NCBI GenBank assembly: GCA_023425285.1
Contig: JAFACY010000224.1
Coordinates: 1 to 49,735, forward strand
Direction of reading: 5' to 3'
Length of the DNA: 49,735 nt
DNA from: Bacillota bacterium
GTDB taxonomy: Bacteria; Bacillota; Clostridia; Tissierellales; Sedimentibacteraceae
Below the pieces are notes generated by a model. That model was not told the origin of the DNA. It did no database searches and worked only from the letters and a program-made list of their open reading frames with translations. The translations under genes were made by a program, and so were the position numbers. Below, in pieces: positions 15,998 through 23,582 of this stretch (its first letter is position 1; each line of letters begins with the position of its first letter).

Positions 15998-17404
15998 TCA
16001 TAAGCGTTTCACACATGTGTGTCTTATAACCTCGAATCTTTCCATAGTATAGTCCTCATCAGAATTGATTCCTGCTTTTTTCAGGGCTATATTTACCTGC
16101 TCTCCGGGAGTGTCCACACCATCCAGATTGGGTAAAAGCAAACCGCTTTTCATTCCCTTTCTCACTATTACACCATATTTTTTAACATCAAGGCTGTTGA
16201 TTGATTCTATGGGTTCCGATTCCTTTAAAACGTCAACCGAATATTGGATTTTATTTAATTCTTTTTTAGTGACAGGATTAAACCGGGGATCCTCAAAGCC
16301 TGCACTGATGGCATTCTGTATAATTTCATCCGCAATAGATGCCGTTGTGGCTGAGACCGTTCCTATACATCCTCTGAGCTGTCCGTTCATCTTAAGCGAT
16401 ACGAACACCCCTGCTCTGTTGTCAAGCATTTCCGCAGGCAGGACATCCGGTCTTTCAATTTTATCACCTTGGAGAACATAGCTTTCAAGAGTTTTTCTTG
16501 CCAGACGGACATATTCATCCTCATTTTCTTTCAATATATTTAATCTTTCTTCCTCTTTTTTATTGTAAAGCTCCCCGAAGTGCCTCTCTTCGTTTTCTCC
16601 CGTTACTTCAAAGGATGCAACCGCATAACCCACACCGTAAGGTCCTTCGTATGACAATAATTCCGGATTAACGTCCTTTCCGTCCAGAACTCCCGCCATC
16701 ATAATGAAGGAGCGCAGTCCGCATTCGGCAGCAGCTTCGCAGAATTCTTCATCAAAGGTTAAGAAGCGCATAAAATCTCCGCTGCTCATGGCTTCGGTCA
16801 CTTCCTTATCAAACTCAGGTCCTTCATCGGAATATCCATAGGGTCCCTCATCCTTGAGCATGTGAGACAAATCCCCGCTGGCGATGAAAACAACCTTGCG
16901 TCCTAACATCTCTGCTGTCTCAGAGATGCATCTGCCAAACTCATAGTGCTCCATGAATGACAATCCGGAAATGCCGATACGAACCAGTTTATAATCCGTA
17001 TAATATTTATTGACGAAGTGCAAGGGTACCATTGTACCATGGTCCAGGGACTTTTTTCTTTCTCCCAGCGTTCCGGCAGGTATATCATTTCGCTCCGCAA
17101 GCTCTGACAGCTTATGAGAAAATTCCGTATCATACTCTGCCTCAAAGCTTATATCCTTCTCTCCGAATTCTCCGAAATCACCCTTCGCACTCTTCCCCGG
17201 TGATATGTGTATGTAGTCGTAGTACATGACTGAGTGAGGAGTTGCCACAACGATTGTGTCCGGACTCAATGCCGCTATTTTTTTAGCGATGGTATCATAT
17301 GCTCTCACTGTTTTTTCGATTTTTATTTCCTGTCCTCTGCCTACCCTTGGTATAATCAGCGGAGGGTGAGGAACTATGAAAGCATTTTTAATAAAATCAT
17401 GCAT
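15998..17404 (-). CDS. Memo-like (AmmeMemoRadiSam B) fused to AMMECR1 (AmmeMemoRadiSam A)
   Basis: 468 residues with two domains. Residues about 5-275 are a LigB/Memo-like extradiol-dioxygenase fold: FIVPHPPLIIP, VVATPHSVMYYDYIHI, LDHGTMVPLHFV and VVFIASGDLSHML supply the metal-binding His positions. Residues about 295-465 are AMMECR1: AGVFVSLKMNGQLRGCIGT, EDPRFNPVTKKEL and the C-terminal YTMERFEVIRH. The two usually act with a radical SAM protein (AmmeMemoRadiSam system) whose function is not settled; none is adjacent here. AAGGAGG precedes the ATG at 17404. It follows the MerR/XRE/cupin regulator by 60 bases and may be cotranscribed with it. Confidence 0.9.
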   Translation of the reverse strand: MHDFIKNAFIVPHPPLIIPRVGRGQEIKIEKTVRAYDTIAKKIAALSPDTIVVATPHSVMYYDYIHISPGKSAKGDFGEFGEKDISFEAEYDTEFSHKLSELAERNDIPAGTLGERKKSLDHGTMVPLHFVNKYYTDYKLVRIGISGLSFMEHYEFGRCISETAEMLGRKVVFIASGDLSHMLKDEGPYGYSDEGPEFDKEVTEAMSSGDFMRFLTFDEEFCEAAAECGLRSFIMMAGVLDGKDVNPELLSYEGPYGVGYAVASFEVTGENEERHFGELYNKKEEERLNILKENEDEYVRLARKTLESYVLQGDKIERPDVLPAEMLDNRAGVFVSLKMNGQLRGCIGTVSATTASIADEIIQNAISAGFEDPRFNPVTKKELNKIQYSVDVLKESEPIESINSLDVKKYGVIVRKGMKSGLLLPNLDGVDTPGEQVNIALKKAGINSDEDYTMERFEVIRHTCVKRL

Positions 17405-17464
17405 GTTATTCCTCCTTTATAAGATGTACGTCCTGCAGCGCAACGACGCAGTCGCGCTTTTTCA

Positions 17465-18289
17465 TCAGCCTAAATATGAGTGTACCCATAATATTTCAAT
17501 TATATTGTCGGTGGGATTGTGCCATTTGTGCATTCTGTTTGATTTGAAATGAATGCTGTCACCTTCCGCTATTGTAAATTCCGTTGCATCATCCAACGTT
17601 ATATTGAGCCTTCCTTTAAGTACGTATATAAATTCTTCACCGCTGTGATGGTTGTGAGATTTAAAATCTCCGCTGTGAGGCTCAACGATAAATTTCACCG
17701 ATTCAAAGGAGCCGTTTTCCGAATTAATCAGTGATTCTATTGTAACGCCTTTAAGTCCCGTCAATAATTTCTTGCCTGTTCCGCTCCTGATTACCTCGCT
17801 GTCTTCGTTGTTTTTTATGTCAAAAAACCTGAGGGTACTCTCGCCGTAAAATGCAGCCAGCTTATCAAGTATTTCGTAGGTAACACCTGTCTTTCCGTTT
17901 TCTATGCGGCTCAGGTAGGACGGAGAAATACCTACGGCACTGCTTACCTCTTCCAGAGTATAGCCTTCATCCTCCCTGTATTTTTTCAATTTTGCATGGT
18001 AAAATTCCTTGTCGTATACGGATTTTTCCTTGCTGTAGGAAACGTCCTTTGACAAAAGCTGCTTGATTAACGACAGGCTCATATTATTTTCATCGGCATA
18101 TTCTTTTATTTTTTTCAATATTTCAATATCACTGAAATTATATACCCTGTAATTGTTGCCCTTTCTCTTAGGCTGAATAAGCCCTGCTTTTTCCCAGTTT
18201 CTTACCGTGGCAGGAACGACCCCTACTATTTTTGCCACGTCACTTATATTAAAAACTATTTCTTCATTGTTATTAATTGTATTTTTCAT
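17465..18289 (-). CDS. MerR-type/XRE-type/cupin triple-domain regulator
   Basis: About 274 residues. Domain 1 (about 10-80) is a MerR-like HTH: FNISDVAKIVGVVPATVRNW, then RVYNFSDIEILKKI. Domain 2 (about 95-155) is an XRE HTH: KLKKYREDEGYTLEEVSSA and SPSYLSRIENGKTG. Domain 3 (about 190-274) is a cupin: HNHHSGEEFIYVLKGRL and AEGDSIHFKSNRMHKW, with His residues suited to a metal or small ligand. Cupin-XRE regulators sense small molecules; the additional MerR head is uncommon. The start at 18289 has GAGGA at correct spacing; in-frame ATGs at 18301 and 18313 lack one. It is divergent from kynureninase, which it may regulate. Confidence 0.88.
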   Translation of the reverse strand: MKNTINNNEEIVFNISDVAKIVGVVPATVRNWEKAGLIQPKRKGNNYRVYNFSDIEILKKIKEYADENNMSLSLIKQLLSKDVSYSKEKSVYDKEFYHAKLKKYREDEGYTLEEVSSAVGISPSYLSRIENGKTGVTYEILDKLAAFYGESTLRFFDIKNNEDSEVIRSGTGKKLLTGLKGVTIESLINSENGSFESVKFIVEPHSGDFKSHNHHSGEEFIYVLKGRLNITLDDATEFTIAEGDSIHFKSNRMHKWHNPTDNIIEILWVHSYLG

Positions 18290-18330
18290 ATTTTTCCTCA
18301 TACTTTTTTGCATATCCTTATAAAATTATA

Positions 18331-18359
18331 TTGACATTTTAGGAAAGTTGTGTTACTTT
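18331..18359 (+). promoter_or_regulatory. Sigma-A promoter of kynureninase gene
   Basis: TTGACA (18331-18336), 17-base spacer, TACTTT (18354-18359). Start of transcription would be near 18366, leaving an unusually long leader of about 130 bases before the kynU ATG. Confidence 0.65.
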
Positions 18360-18362
18360 AAT

Positions 18363-18427
18363 TATATCATATCTGAGCTGAGTGCAGCGCATGCTCGCTT
18401 GCATTGCCGAGGCGATGGTATGATATA
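18363..18427 (+). promoter_or_regulatory. Inverted repeat in the kynU leader
   Basis: TATATCATA (18363-18371) and TATGATATA (18419-18427) are exact inverted copies around a 47-base, GC-richer core. It begins at the predicted start of transcription. It may be an operator for the divergent regulator or a leader RNA fold; the sequence does not decide which. Confidence 0.45.
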
Positions 18428-18495
18428 TGTATTATATATTAATTGCATAACATTGTAAACTGATTTTAATATTAAAATAAAAAGGGTGGTGCGTT

Positions 18496-19776
18496 ATGTA
18501 CAATTTCAATGTTGGCTTAGATTTTGCCAAACAAATGGACTCCAGGGATGAACTCAAAGGTTTTAAGGAAAGATTTTATATCCAGAAGGATGTAATCTAC
18601 ATGGACGGCAATTCGCTGGGTTTATGCTCAAGGGATGCTGAAAAGTATGTTTACAAGGCATTGGAAGACTGGAAGACTCTCGGTATTGACATCTGGACCG
18701 ATGAAAAGGCAAATTACTTTTTATACCAGGATAAGCTTGGTGCAATGATGGCTCCTCTGATAAATGCCGATCCGGAAGAGGTCACCGTATGTGCAAGTAC
18801 AACAATAAACATACATCAGGCCATAGCGACATTTTATCATCCCACGGCAGACAGAAACAAAATAATCATGGATGATATAAACTTCCCAACTGACAAATAT
18901 GCCGTATACAGCCAGATTAAGCTCCACGGCTACAACCCGGAGGAATGTCTGAAGGTTGTTAAAAGCAGAGACGGTAAATTCATATATGAGGACGACATAA
19001 TTGATGCAATGACAGACGATGTGTGCATGGTTCTGTTACCTTCGGCATTGTACAGAAGCTCTCATTTGCCTGATATGAAAAAACTGACTGCCGCAGCTCA
19101 TGACAGAGGAATTTATATAGGCTTTGACCTTTGTCATTCAATAGGAAGTGTACCTCATGATTTCAAGGATATAGACTGCGACTTTGCTATATGGTGCACG
19201 TACAAGTATCTGAACGGCGGACCGGGTTCAATTGCAGGCTTGTATATAAACAAAAGACACTTTGACATGGGACCGGGTCTTGCGGGCTGGCAGGGAAACA
19301 ACAAGGAAACTCAATTTGATTTAAGACAGGAATTTGAGCACGCAAGATATGCGGGTGGATGGCAGACGGGAACTCAGTCTATTCTCAGCATGGCTCCCAT
19401 GGAAGGAAGTCTGAAAATGTTTGAGGAAGCGGGAATTAACAATGTAAGAAGGAAATCCCTGACATTGACGGCTTATATGATGTATCTCATAGATACAAAG
19501 CTTAAGAAATATGGATTCAGCTATTCCAATCCTACGGATGATGAAAAAAGAGGCGGACACATTGCTTTGGAGCATGATGATGCAATAAGAATCACAAAGG
19601 CAATGAAGGAAAATAAAATAATCCCTGATTTCAGATTCCCAAACATAATCAGATTGGCGCCGGTTGCATTATATGTATCCTTCGAGGATGTGTATGAAAT
19701 GGTTGAAAGAATAATTAAAATTATGGAAAATAAGGAATATGAAAACTTCAGTGCAAACAGGGGAGTCGTAGCATAA
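18496..19776 (+). CDS. kynU: Kynureninase
   Basis: 426 residues, fold-type I PLP enzyme. It contains YMDGNSLGLCSRDA near the start, the phosphate-binding CASTTINIHQ, NFPTDKYA, the aspartate stretch IGFDLCHSIGSVPHDF and the Schiff-base lysine K237 in WCTYKYLNGGPGS, followed by GLAGWQGN. These are kynureninase-type motifs. Reaction: kynurenine (or 3-hydroxykynurenine) to (3-hydroxy)anthranilate plus alanine, in the cytoplasm. No tryptophan dioxygenase or formamidase lies near it, so it may serve to break down external kynurenine. Ribosome site AAAGGGTGG; the gene stands alone between its promoter and a strong terminator. Confidence 0.93.
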   Translation: MYNFNVGLDFAKQMDSRDELKGFKERFYIQKDVIYMDGNSLGLCSRDAEKYVYKALEDWKTLGIDIWTDEKANYFLYQDKLGAMMAPLINADPEEVTVCASTTINIHQAIATFYHPTADRNKIIMDDINFPTDKYAVYSQIKLHGYNPEECLKVVKSRDGKFIYEDDIIDAMTDDVCMVLLPSALYRSSHLPDMKKLTAAAHDRGIYIGFDLCHSIGSVPHDFKDIDCDFAIWCTYKYLNGGPGSIAGLYINKRHFDMGPGLAGWQGNNKETQFDLRQEFEHARYAGGWQTGTQSILSMAPMEGSLKMFEEAGINNVRRKSLTLTAYMMYLIDTKLKKYGFSYSNPTDDEKRGGHIALEHDDAIRITKAMKENKIIPDFRFPNIIRLAPVALYVSFEDVYEMVERIIKIMENKEYENFSANRGVVA

Positions 19777-19783
19777 AATAATT

Positions 19784-19828
19784 GGCATACGGGAAACGGA
19801 AAAGTCCGACCCGTATGCCTTTCTTTTA
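19784..19828 (+). terminator. Terminator of kynU
   Basis: Stem GGCATACGGG (19784-19793) with CCCGTATGCC (19810-19819), then TTTCTTTT. It lies directly after the kynU stop and just overlaps the end of the convergent GNAT gene. Confidence 0.88.
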
Positions 19829-20326
19829 TAATAGCTTTGCCATATAATATTCATCGTAGTACTTGCCGTCTATAAGAGCGGCCATCTTTCTTGTGCCCTC
19901 TATTTCAAAGCCGAATTTTCTGTATAAGTACAATGCAACCTTATTATCGGTGATTACCGATAATTCAAGCTTCTTTATATTGCATTCATTTGCCCATTTA
20001 ATTATATTCCGATACAGCGAATATCCTATGCCTTGATTGCTGTATTCATTCAGGAGTCCCGATATAATTGTTGCAATGTGATTTTTGCTGGATGAATGAC
20101 CCTTTATCGCTATAACATAACCGATTATTTTATCGTTTTCTGTAGCGACATAGCATATATCACCGTTCAGTATTATTTTTTCTATGTTACATGCTATTAC
20201 TTCTTTATTTACCTTTCTTTCTCCGCATTCAAAAAATATAAACCTGGTTTCACTTTCTAATTTTTTCAGAAATTCGTAGAATTCATTTACATCGTCGGCA
20301 ACTCTTTCTCTGATTATTATACTCAT
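19826..20326 (-). CDS. GNAT-family N-acetyltransferase
   Basis: 166 residues. The acetyl-CoA loop is of the form LLNEYSNQGIGYSLYRNII (R/Q-x2-G-x-G/A type), followed by KLELSVITDNKVALYLYRKFGFEIEGT, the standard GNAT C-terminal half; the start IIIRERVADDVNEFYEFLK fits the family. The C-terminal MAALIDGKYYDEYYMAKLL is like RimJ/RimL-type or PhnO-like acetyltransferases. Substrate unknown. GGAGG precedes the ATG at 20326. It follows the sirtuin gene by only 15 bases, so acetyltransferase and deacylase are probably cotranscribed. Confidence 0.9.
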   Translation of the reverse strand: MSIIIRERVADDVNEFYEFLKKLESETRFIFFECGERKVNKEVIACNIEKIILNGDICYVATENDKIIGYVIAIKGHSSSKNHIATIISGLLNEYSNQGIGYSLYRNIIKWANECNIKKLELSVITDNKVALYLYRKFGFEIEGTRKMAALIDGKYYDEYYMAKLL

Positions 20327-20341
20327 AGCAGTCCTCCATTT

Positions 20342-21067
20342 CTAAAGCTTTATATGTTCAAAAACCTTACCAATGCTTTCACTTATGACCAAATCAGCTT
20401 TACTGTCCATTGATGTAGAGGATTTATTGATTAATACTAATTTATTTCCGTTAAAATAATTTATGAGTCCCGCAGCAGGATAAACAATCAGGGATGTCCC
20501 TCCTATAATAAGAACATCCGCATTTTTGATATACCTTACGGATTTTTCTATTATTTCTTCGTTCAGACTTTCTTCATACAAAACAACATCCGGTTTAATG
20601 GTTCCGCCGCATATACACATGGGTACTCCGACGTTTTTTTCCGCACTGCTCAGGATGTAATCAGCATCATAAAGCTTCTTGCATTTCATGCAAAAGTTCC
20701 GATGAACCGATCCGTGGAGCTCCAGAACATTTTTACTGCCTGACGCCTGGTGCAGACCGTCGATGTTTTGAGTAATAACAGCTTTAAGCTTGCCTGATGA
20801 TTCCATCTGAGCAAGCTTAATATGCGCCATGTTAGGCTTTGCATTTAAAAATATCATCTTATTTATGTAAAAATCATAAAATTCCTTAGTTTTTCTCATA
20901 AAAAAGCTGTGTGAAATTATTGTTTCGGGCGAATATTTGTATTTTTCATTATACAGACCATCAACACTCCTGAAATCAGGAATTCCGCTTTCAGTCGAAA
21001 CACCTGCTCCTCCGAAAAAGACTATGTTATTGTTGCCAGATATGATGCTTTGAAGTTCCGTTTCCAT
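20342..21067 (-). CDS. NAD-dependent protein deacylase (Sir2 family)
   Basis: About 241 residues, normal for bacterial sirtuins. GGAGVSTESGIPDFRS is the NAD-binding start; TQNIDGLHQASG and the catalytic His in LELHGSVHRNFC follow; the zinc site is C-x2-C (FCMKCKKLY) with C-x-C (PMCICGG); GGTSLIVYPAAGLI closes the pocket. It removes acetyl or other acyl groups from lysines using NAD. ATG at 21067 with AAGGG upstream gives the family's usual N-terminus; an ATG at 21094 is an alternative. It sits with a GNAT gene, suggesting opposing acylation roles, which is inference. Confidence 0.94.
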   Translation of the reverse strand: METELQSIISGNNNIVFFGGAGVSTESGIPDFRSVDGLYNEKYKYSPETIISHSFFMRKTKEFYDFYINKMIFLNAKPNMAHIKLAQMESSGKLKAVITQNIDGLHQASGSKNVLELHGSVHRNFCMKCKKLYDADYILSSAEKNVGVPMCICGGTIKPDVVLYEESLNEEIIEKSVRYIKNADVLIIGGTSLIVYPAAGLINYFNGNKLVLINKSSTSMDSKADLVISESIGKVFEHIKL

Positions 21068-21163
21068 ACTAAAACCCTTTCCAATAATGTTCATTAAGCT
21101 ATCCCTTATCTATAAGATAACGTCTTGTGAACAAAATGTCAATCATAATACAATAAAAGTCTA

Positions 21164-21193
21164 CAAAATAAAAATAAGCTGCTTTTCAGCAGC
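21164..21193 (-). terminator. Terminator of the flavoprotein gene
   Basis: GCTGC..GCAGC hairpin (21178-21193) containing the TGA stop of the flavoprotein, followed on the minus strand by TTATTTTTATTTT. This separates the flavoprotein from the sirtuin/GNAT unit. Confidence 0.75.
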
Positions 21194-22520
21194 CTAATGA
21201 GTCTCTTAATTTTATGCCTATATAATAGATGGGGTCTCGAGGTATTGAATACGGCGGAGAGTATGATAAGTCAAGGTGAATTAAATTTTCCGGCTTAATT
21301 TTTAATGTTATGGCCGTAACCAATACGTCCAGCCTTTTATCAATACCGTCATAGCCTATAACCTGTGCTCCGAGCAATGTATTTGTATCCTTGTCCGCAA
21401 CAGCCTTTATTATAATTGGTCTTCCGCCCATATAGTCCGGTTTATCCATTTTTTCATCTGTAACAGCAACAACATTATATCCTTGTTTTCTTGCTTCTTC
21501 CTCAGATAATCCGGTCTGTCCCACCGTCATATCAAATATCCTGTAAATACCTGTTCCCAGCACACCCATAAATTCTTCGTTTTTTCCTGTAATGTTGCTG
21601 CCTGCGATTGTTCCCATCTTATTGGCGGTGGAGCCTAACGGTCTGTACATTGTCTTGCCGGTAACGGCGTTGTAAGACTCCGCGCAGTCACCGCAGCTGT
21701 ACACATCGTCAATGTTGGTTCTCATCTGCCTGTCAACCTTTATGGCACCATTTACGCCAAGCTCGACTCCGATTTGCACGGCAAGCTCCGTATTGGGTTT
21801 TATACCTGCCGCCAGCAGGACTATATCTGCCTCTGCAAGACTGCCGTCACCCAGTATCACACCATTTTCATTTATTTCCTTCGTCTGTGTATCCGTATAG
21901 ACCCTTACTCCCTTTTCCTTCAGATGCCTTTCAATAAATACGGACATATCTCTGTCTATACCCTTTGACAGGGATGATCTGGCTATAATTGTTACATCCA
22001 TGCCGAGATTTACAAATGCCTCGCACATTTCCATACCGATGAAGCCGCTTCCTATAATCACAGCTTTTCGTGGTGACATCTGCTCTACAAAGCTTTTGAT
22101 GCGATTCATATCGTTTATATTTCTCAGAAGAAATACATTGCTTCGTTCTGCTCCCTTTATTTCAGGAACCTTTGATGTCGCTCCCGTGGCAAGTACAAGC
22201 TTGTCGTAATTGTCTTCAAATATTTCCCCGTTTTTAAGATTTTTTACTGTTACTGTCTTGTTTTCTTTGTCAACGGATAAAACATTATGCTCCGTATAAA
22301 TATCAATATTTCTTTTTGTTTTGAAAAATTCAGCATTTCTGGGTACAAGCCCGTTAAAATCATTAAATTCATTACTTATGTAAAATGGCATGCCGCATCC
22401 TGCATATGAAATAAATTTATCTTTTTCATACACGGCTATTTCCGCATTTGGGTCATTTCTCCTGATTTCGGTAGCAGCTGATGTACCGGCTGCCACTGCG
22501 CCTATAATTATTACTTTCAT
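21186..22520 (-). CDS. FAD-dependent CoA-disulfide reductase / NADH oxidase-like enzyme
   Basis: 444 residues. FAD-binding IIIGAVAAGTSAATEIRR at the N-terminus, the single redox Cys (about C42) in ISYAGCGMPFYI, LVLATGATSKVPEI, the NAD(P)H-binding AVIIGSGFIGMEMCEAF, the second FAD motif DVYSCGDCAES and a C-terminal dimerisation domain with SYSPPYS. This is the CoA-disulfide reductase/NADH oxidase/NADH peroxidase family; the single active-site Cys excludes thioredoxin-type dithiol reductases. No rhodanese extension is present. Likely role: low-molecular-weight thiol or oxygen-stress chemistry. GGAGG precedes the ATG at 22520. Confidence 0.92.
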   Translation of the reverse strand: MKVIIIGAVAAGTSAATEIRRNDPNAEIAVYEKDKFISYAGCGMPFYISNEFNDFNGLVPRNAEFFKTKRNIDIYTEHNVLSVDKENKTVTVKNLKNGEIFEDNYDKLVLATGATSKVPEIKGAERSNVFLLRNINDMNRIKSFVEQMSPRKAVIIGSGFIGMEMCEAFVNLGMDVTIIARSSLSKGIDRDMSVFIERHLKEKGVRVYTDTQTKEINENGVILGDGSLAEADIVLLAAGIKPNTELAVQIGVELGVNGAIKVDRQMRTNIDDVYSCGDCAESYNAVTGKTMYRPLGSTANKMGTIAGSNITGKNEEFMGVLGTGIYRIFDMTVGQTGLSEEEARKQGYNVVAVTDEKMDKPDYMGGRPIIIKAVADKDTNTLLGAQVIGYDGIDKRLDVLVTAITLKIKPENLIHLDLSYSPPYSIPRDPIYYIGIKLRDSLGC

Positions 22521-22585
22521 AAGCAACCTCCACGTATACTTTATATTTACATACCCATTATACAAAGCTCTAATCCGATGCCTGT

Positions 22586-23449
22586 CTACCTTTTTTCACC
22601 CATAAAGACGAGACAAAGCATATTTGGTCCCGTGTGTGACCCGATTATGGGACCGACATAATTAATAACTACATCCTTTACATCAGCCTCTTTTAAAACC
22701 AGTTCCTTAAGCTGTTCCGCTTCATTGAGACAATCGCCGTGATTTATAAACAAGGTCTGTGACTGCGGGTCTTTTATGTGCTGCAGCTCGTCCAGCAGTG
22801 CTTTTATGGATTTCTTTCTGCCTCTGACCTTTTGTACAACGCTCAGTCTGCCGTCATCATCAAGGTTCAACACCGGCTTTACATCCAATATGGTTCCCAC
22901 GGCTGCACTTGCTGCTGATATTCTTCCGCCTCTTCTCAGATGATCCAGACTGTCAATTATAAACCAGTGATTTGATCTGAGCTTGTTTGCTTCAACCCAA
23001 TTTGTAATTTCTTCTTTTGTTCTGCCCTGCTTCAACATCTCATTTGCATAGAATACTATTGCACCAAGTCCAACGGATGCACTCTTTGTGTCTATGATAG
23101 TTATATCTGCTCCGGGGATATCCTCCGAAATGATATTTTGCGCAGTCATGGAGTTGTTAAAGGTCTGGCTCAATGCCGAAGAAAATCCTAAATATATAAC
23201 CGAATATCCTTCCGAAACATACTGCCTGAATATCTTCTCAAAGGTATATACGGTAATCTGAGAGGTGGAAGGCATGCGCCCGTCTCTGAGCTCATCGTAA
23301 AAATCGTGATAGCTTAATGATTTTCCGAAATCATCCACATATTCTTTCCCATCAATAGAATATGGAAATGGTATTACTTCTAAATTGTTTTCTTTAATAT
23401 AATCATAAGATAAATCGCAACATGAATCTGTAATTATTTTAATTTTCAT
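22586..23449 (-). CDS. DegV family fatty-acid-binding protein
   Basis: 287 residues. IITDSCCDLSYDYIKENN at the start, MPSTSQITVYTF (conserved T-S-Q), LGFSSALSQTFNNS, TIIDTKSASVGLG, LDHLRRGGRISAA and the C-terminal VGPIIGSHTGPNML match the DegV fold, which binds a single fatty acid and in Staphylococcus supplies exogenous fatty acids to the FakA kinase. No FakA gene is adjacent. AGGGG precedes the ATG at 23449. It may be cotranscribed with the flavoprotein 65 bases downstream. Confidence 0.95.
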   Translation of the reverse strand: MKIKIITDSCCDLSYDYIKENNLEVIPFPYSIDGKEYVDDFGKSLSYHDFYDELRDGRMPSTSQITVYTFEKIFRQYVSEGYSVIYLGFSSALSQTFNNSMTAQNIISEDIPGADITIIDTKSASVGLGAIVFYANEMLKQGRTKEEITNWVEANKLRSNHWFIIDSLDHLRRGGRISAASAAVGTILDVKPVLNLDDDGRLSVVQKVRGRKKSIKALLDELQHIKDPQSQTLFINHGDCLNEAEQLKELVLKEADVKDVVINYVGPIIGSHTGPNMLCLVFMGEKR

Positions 23450-23523
23450 TATAAGTCCCCTTTTAAAAATATACATGTAATTTTATCACGAAAGAAAATT
23501 ATTATCAACATCCGTGAAGTATT

Positions 23524-23565
23524 AAAAATTAAAAGCTCTCTGTGAAATTACTTCTCAGAGAGCTT
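23524..23565 (-). terminator. Terminator of the chemoreceptor gene
   Basis: Stem AAGCTCTCTG (23533-23542) with CAGAGAGCTT (23556-23565), followed on the minus strand by TTAATTTTTAA. It lies 18 bases past the receptor stop. Confidence 0.8.
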
Positions 23566-23582
23566 ATGCTGCTGAATAATGC

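Noticed and set aside
18482..18500. AGGGTGGTGCG before kynU, like the T-box antiterminator motif
   Set aside because: The match breaks after AGGGTGGT, there is no specifier hairpin or terminator in the leader, and the bases serve as the ribosome site.
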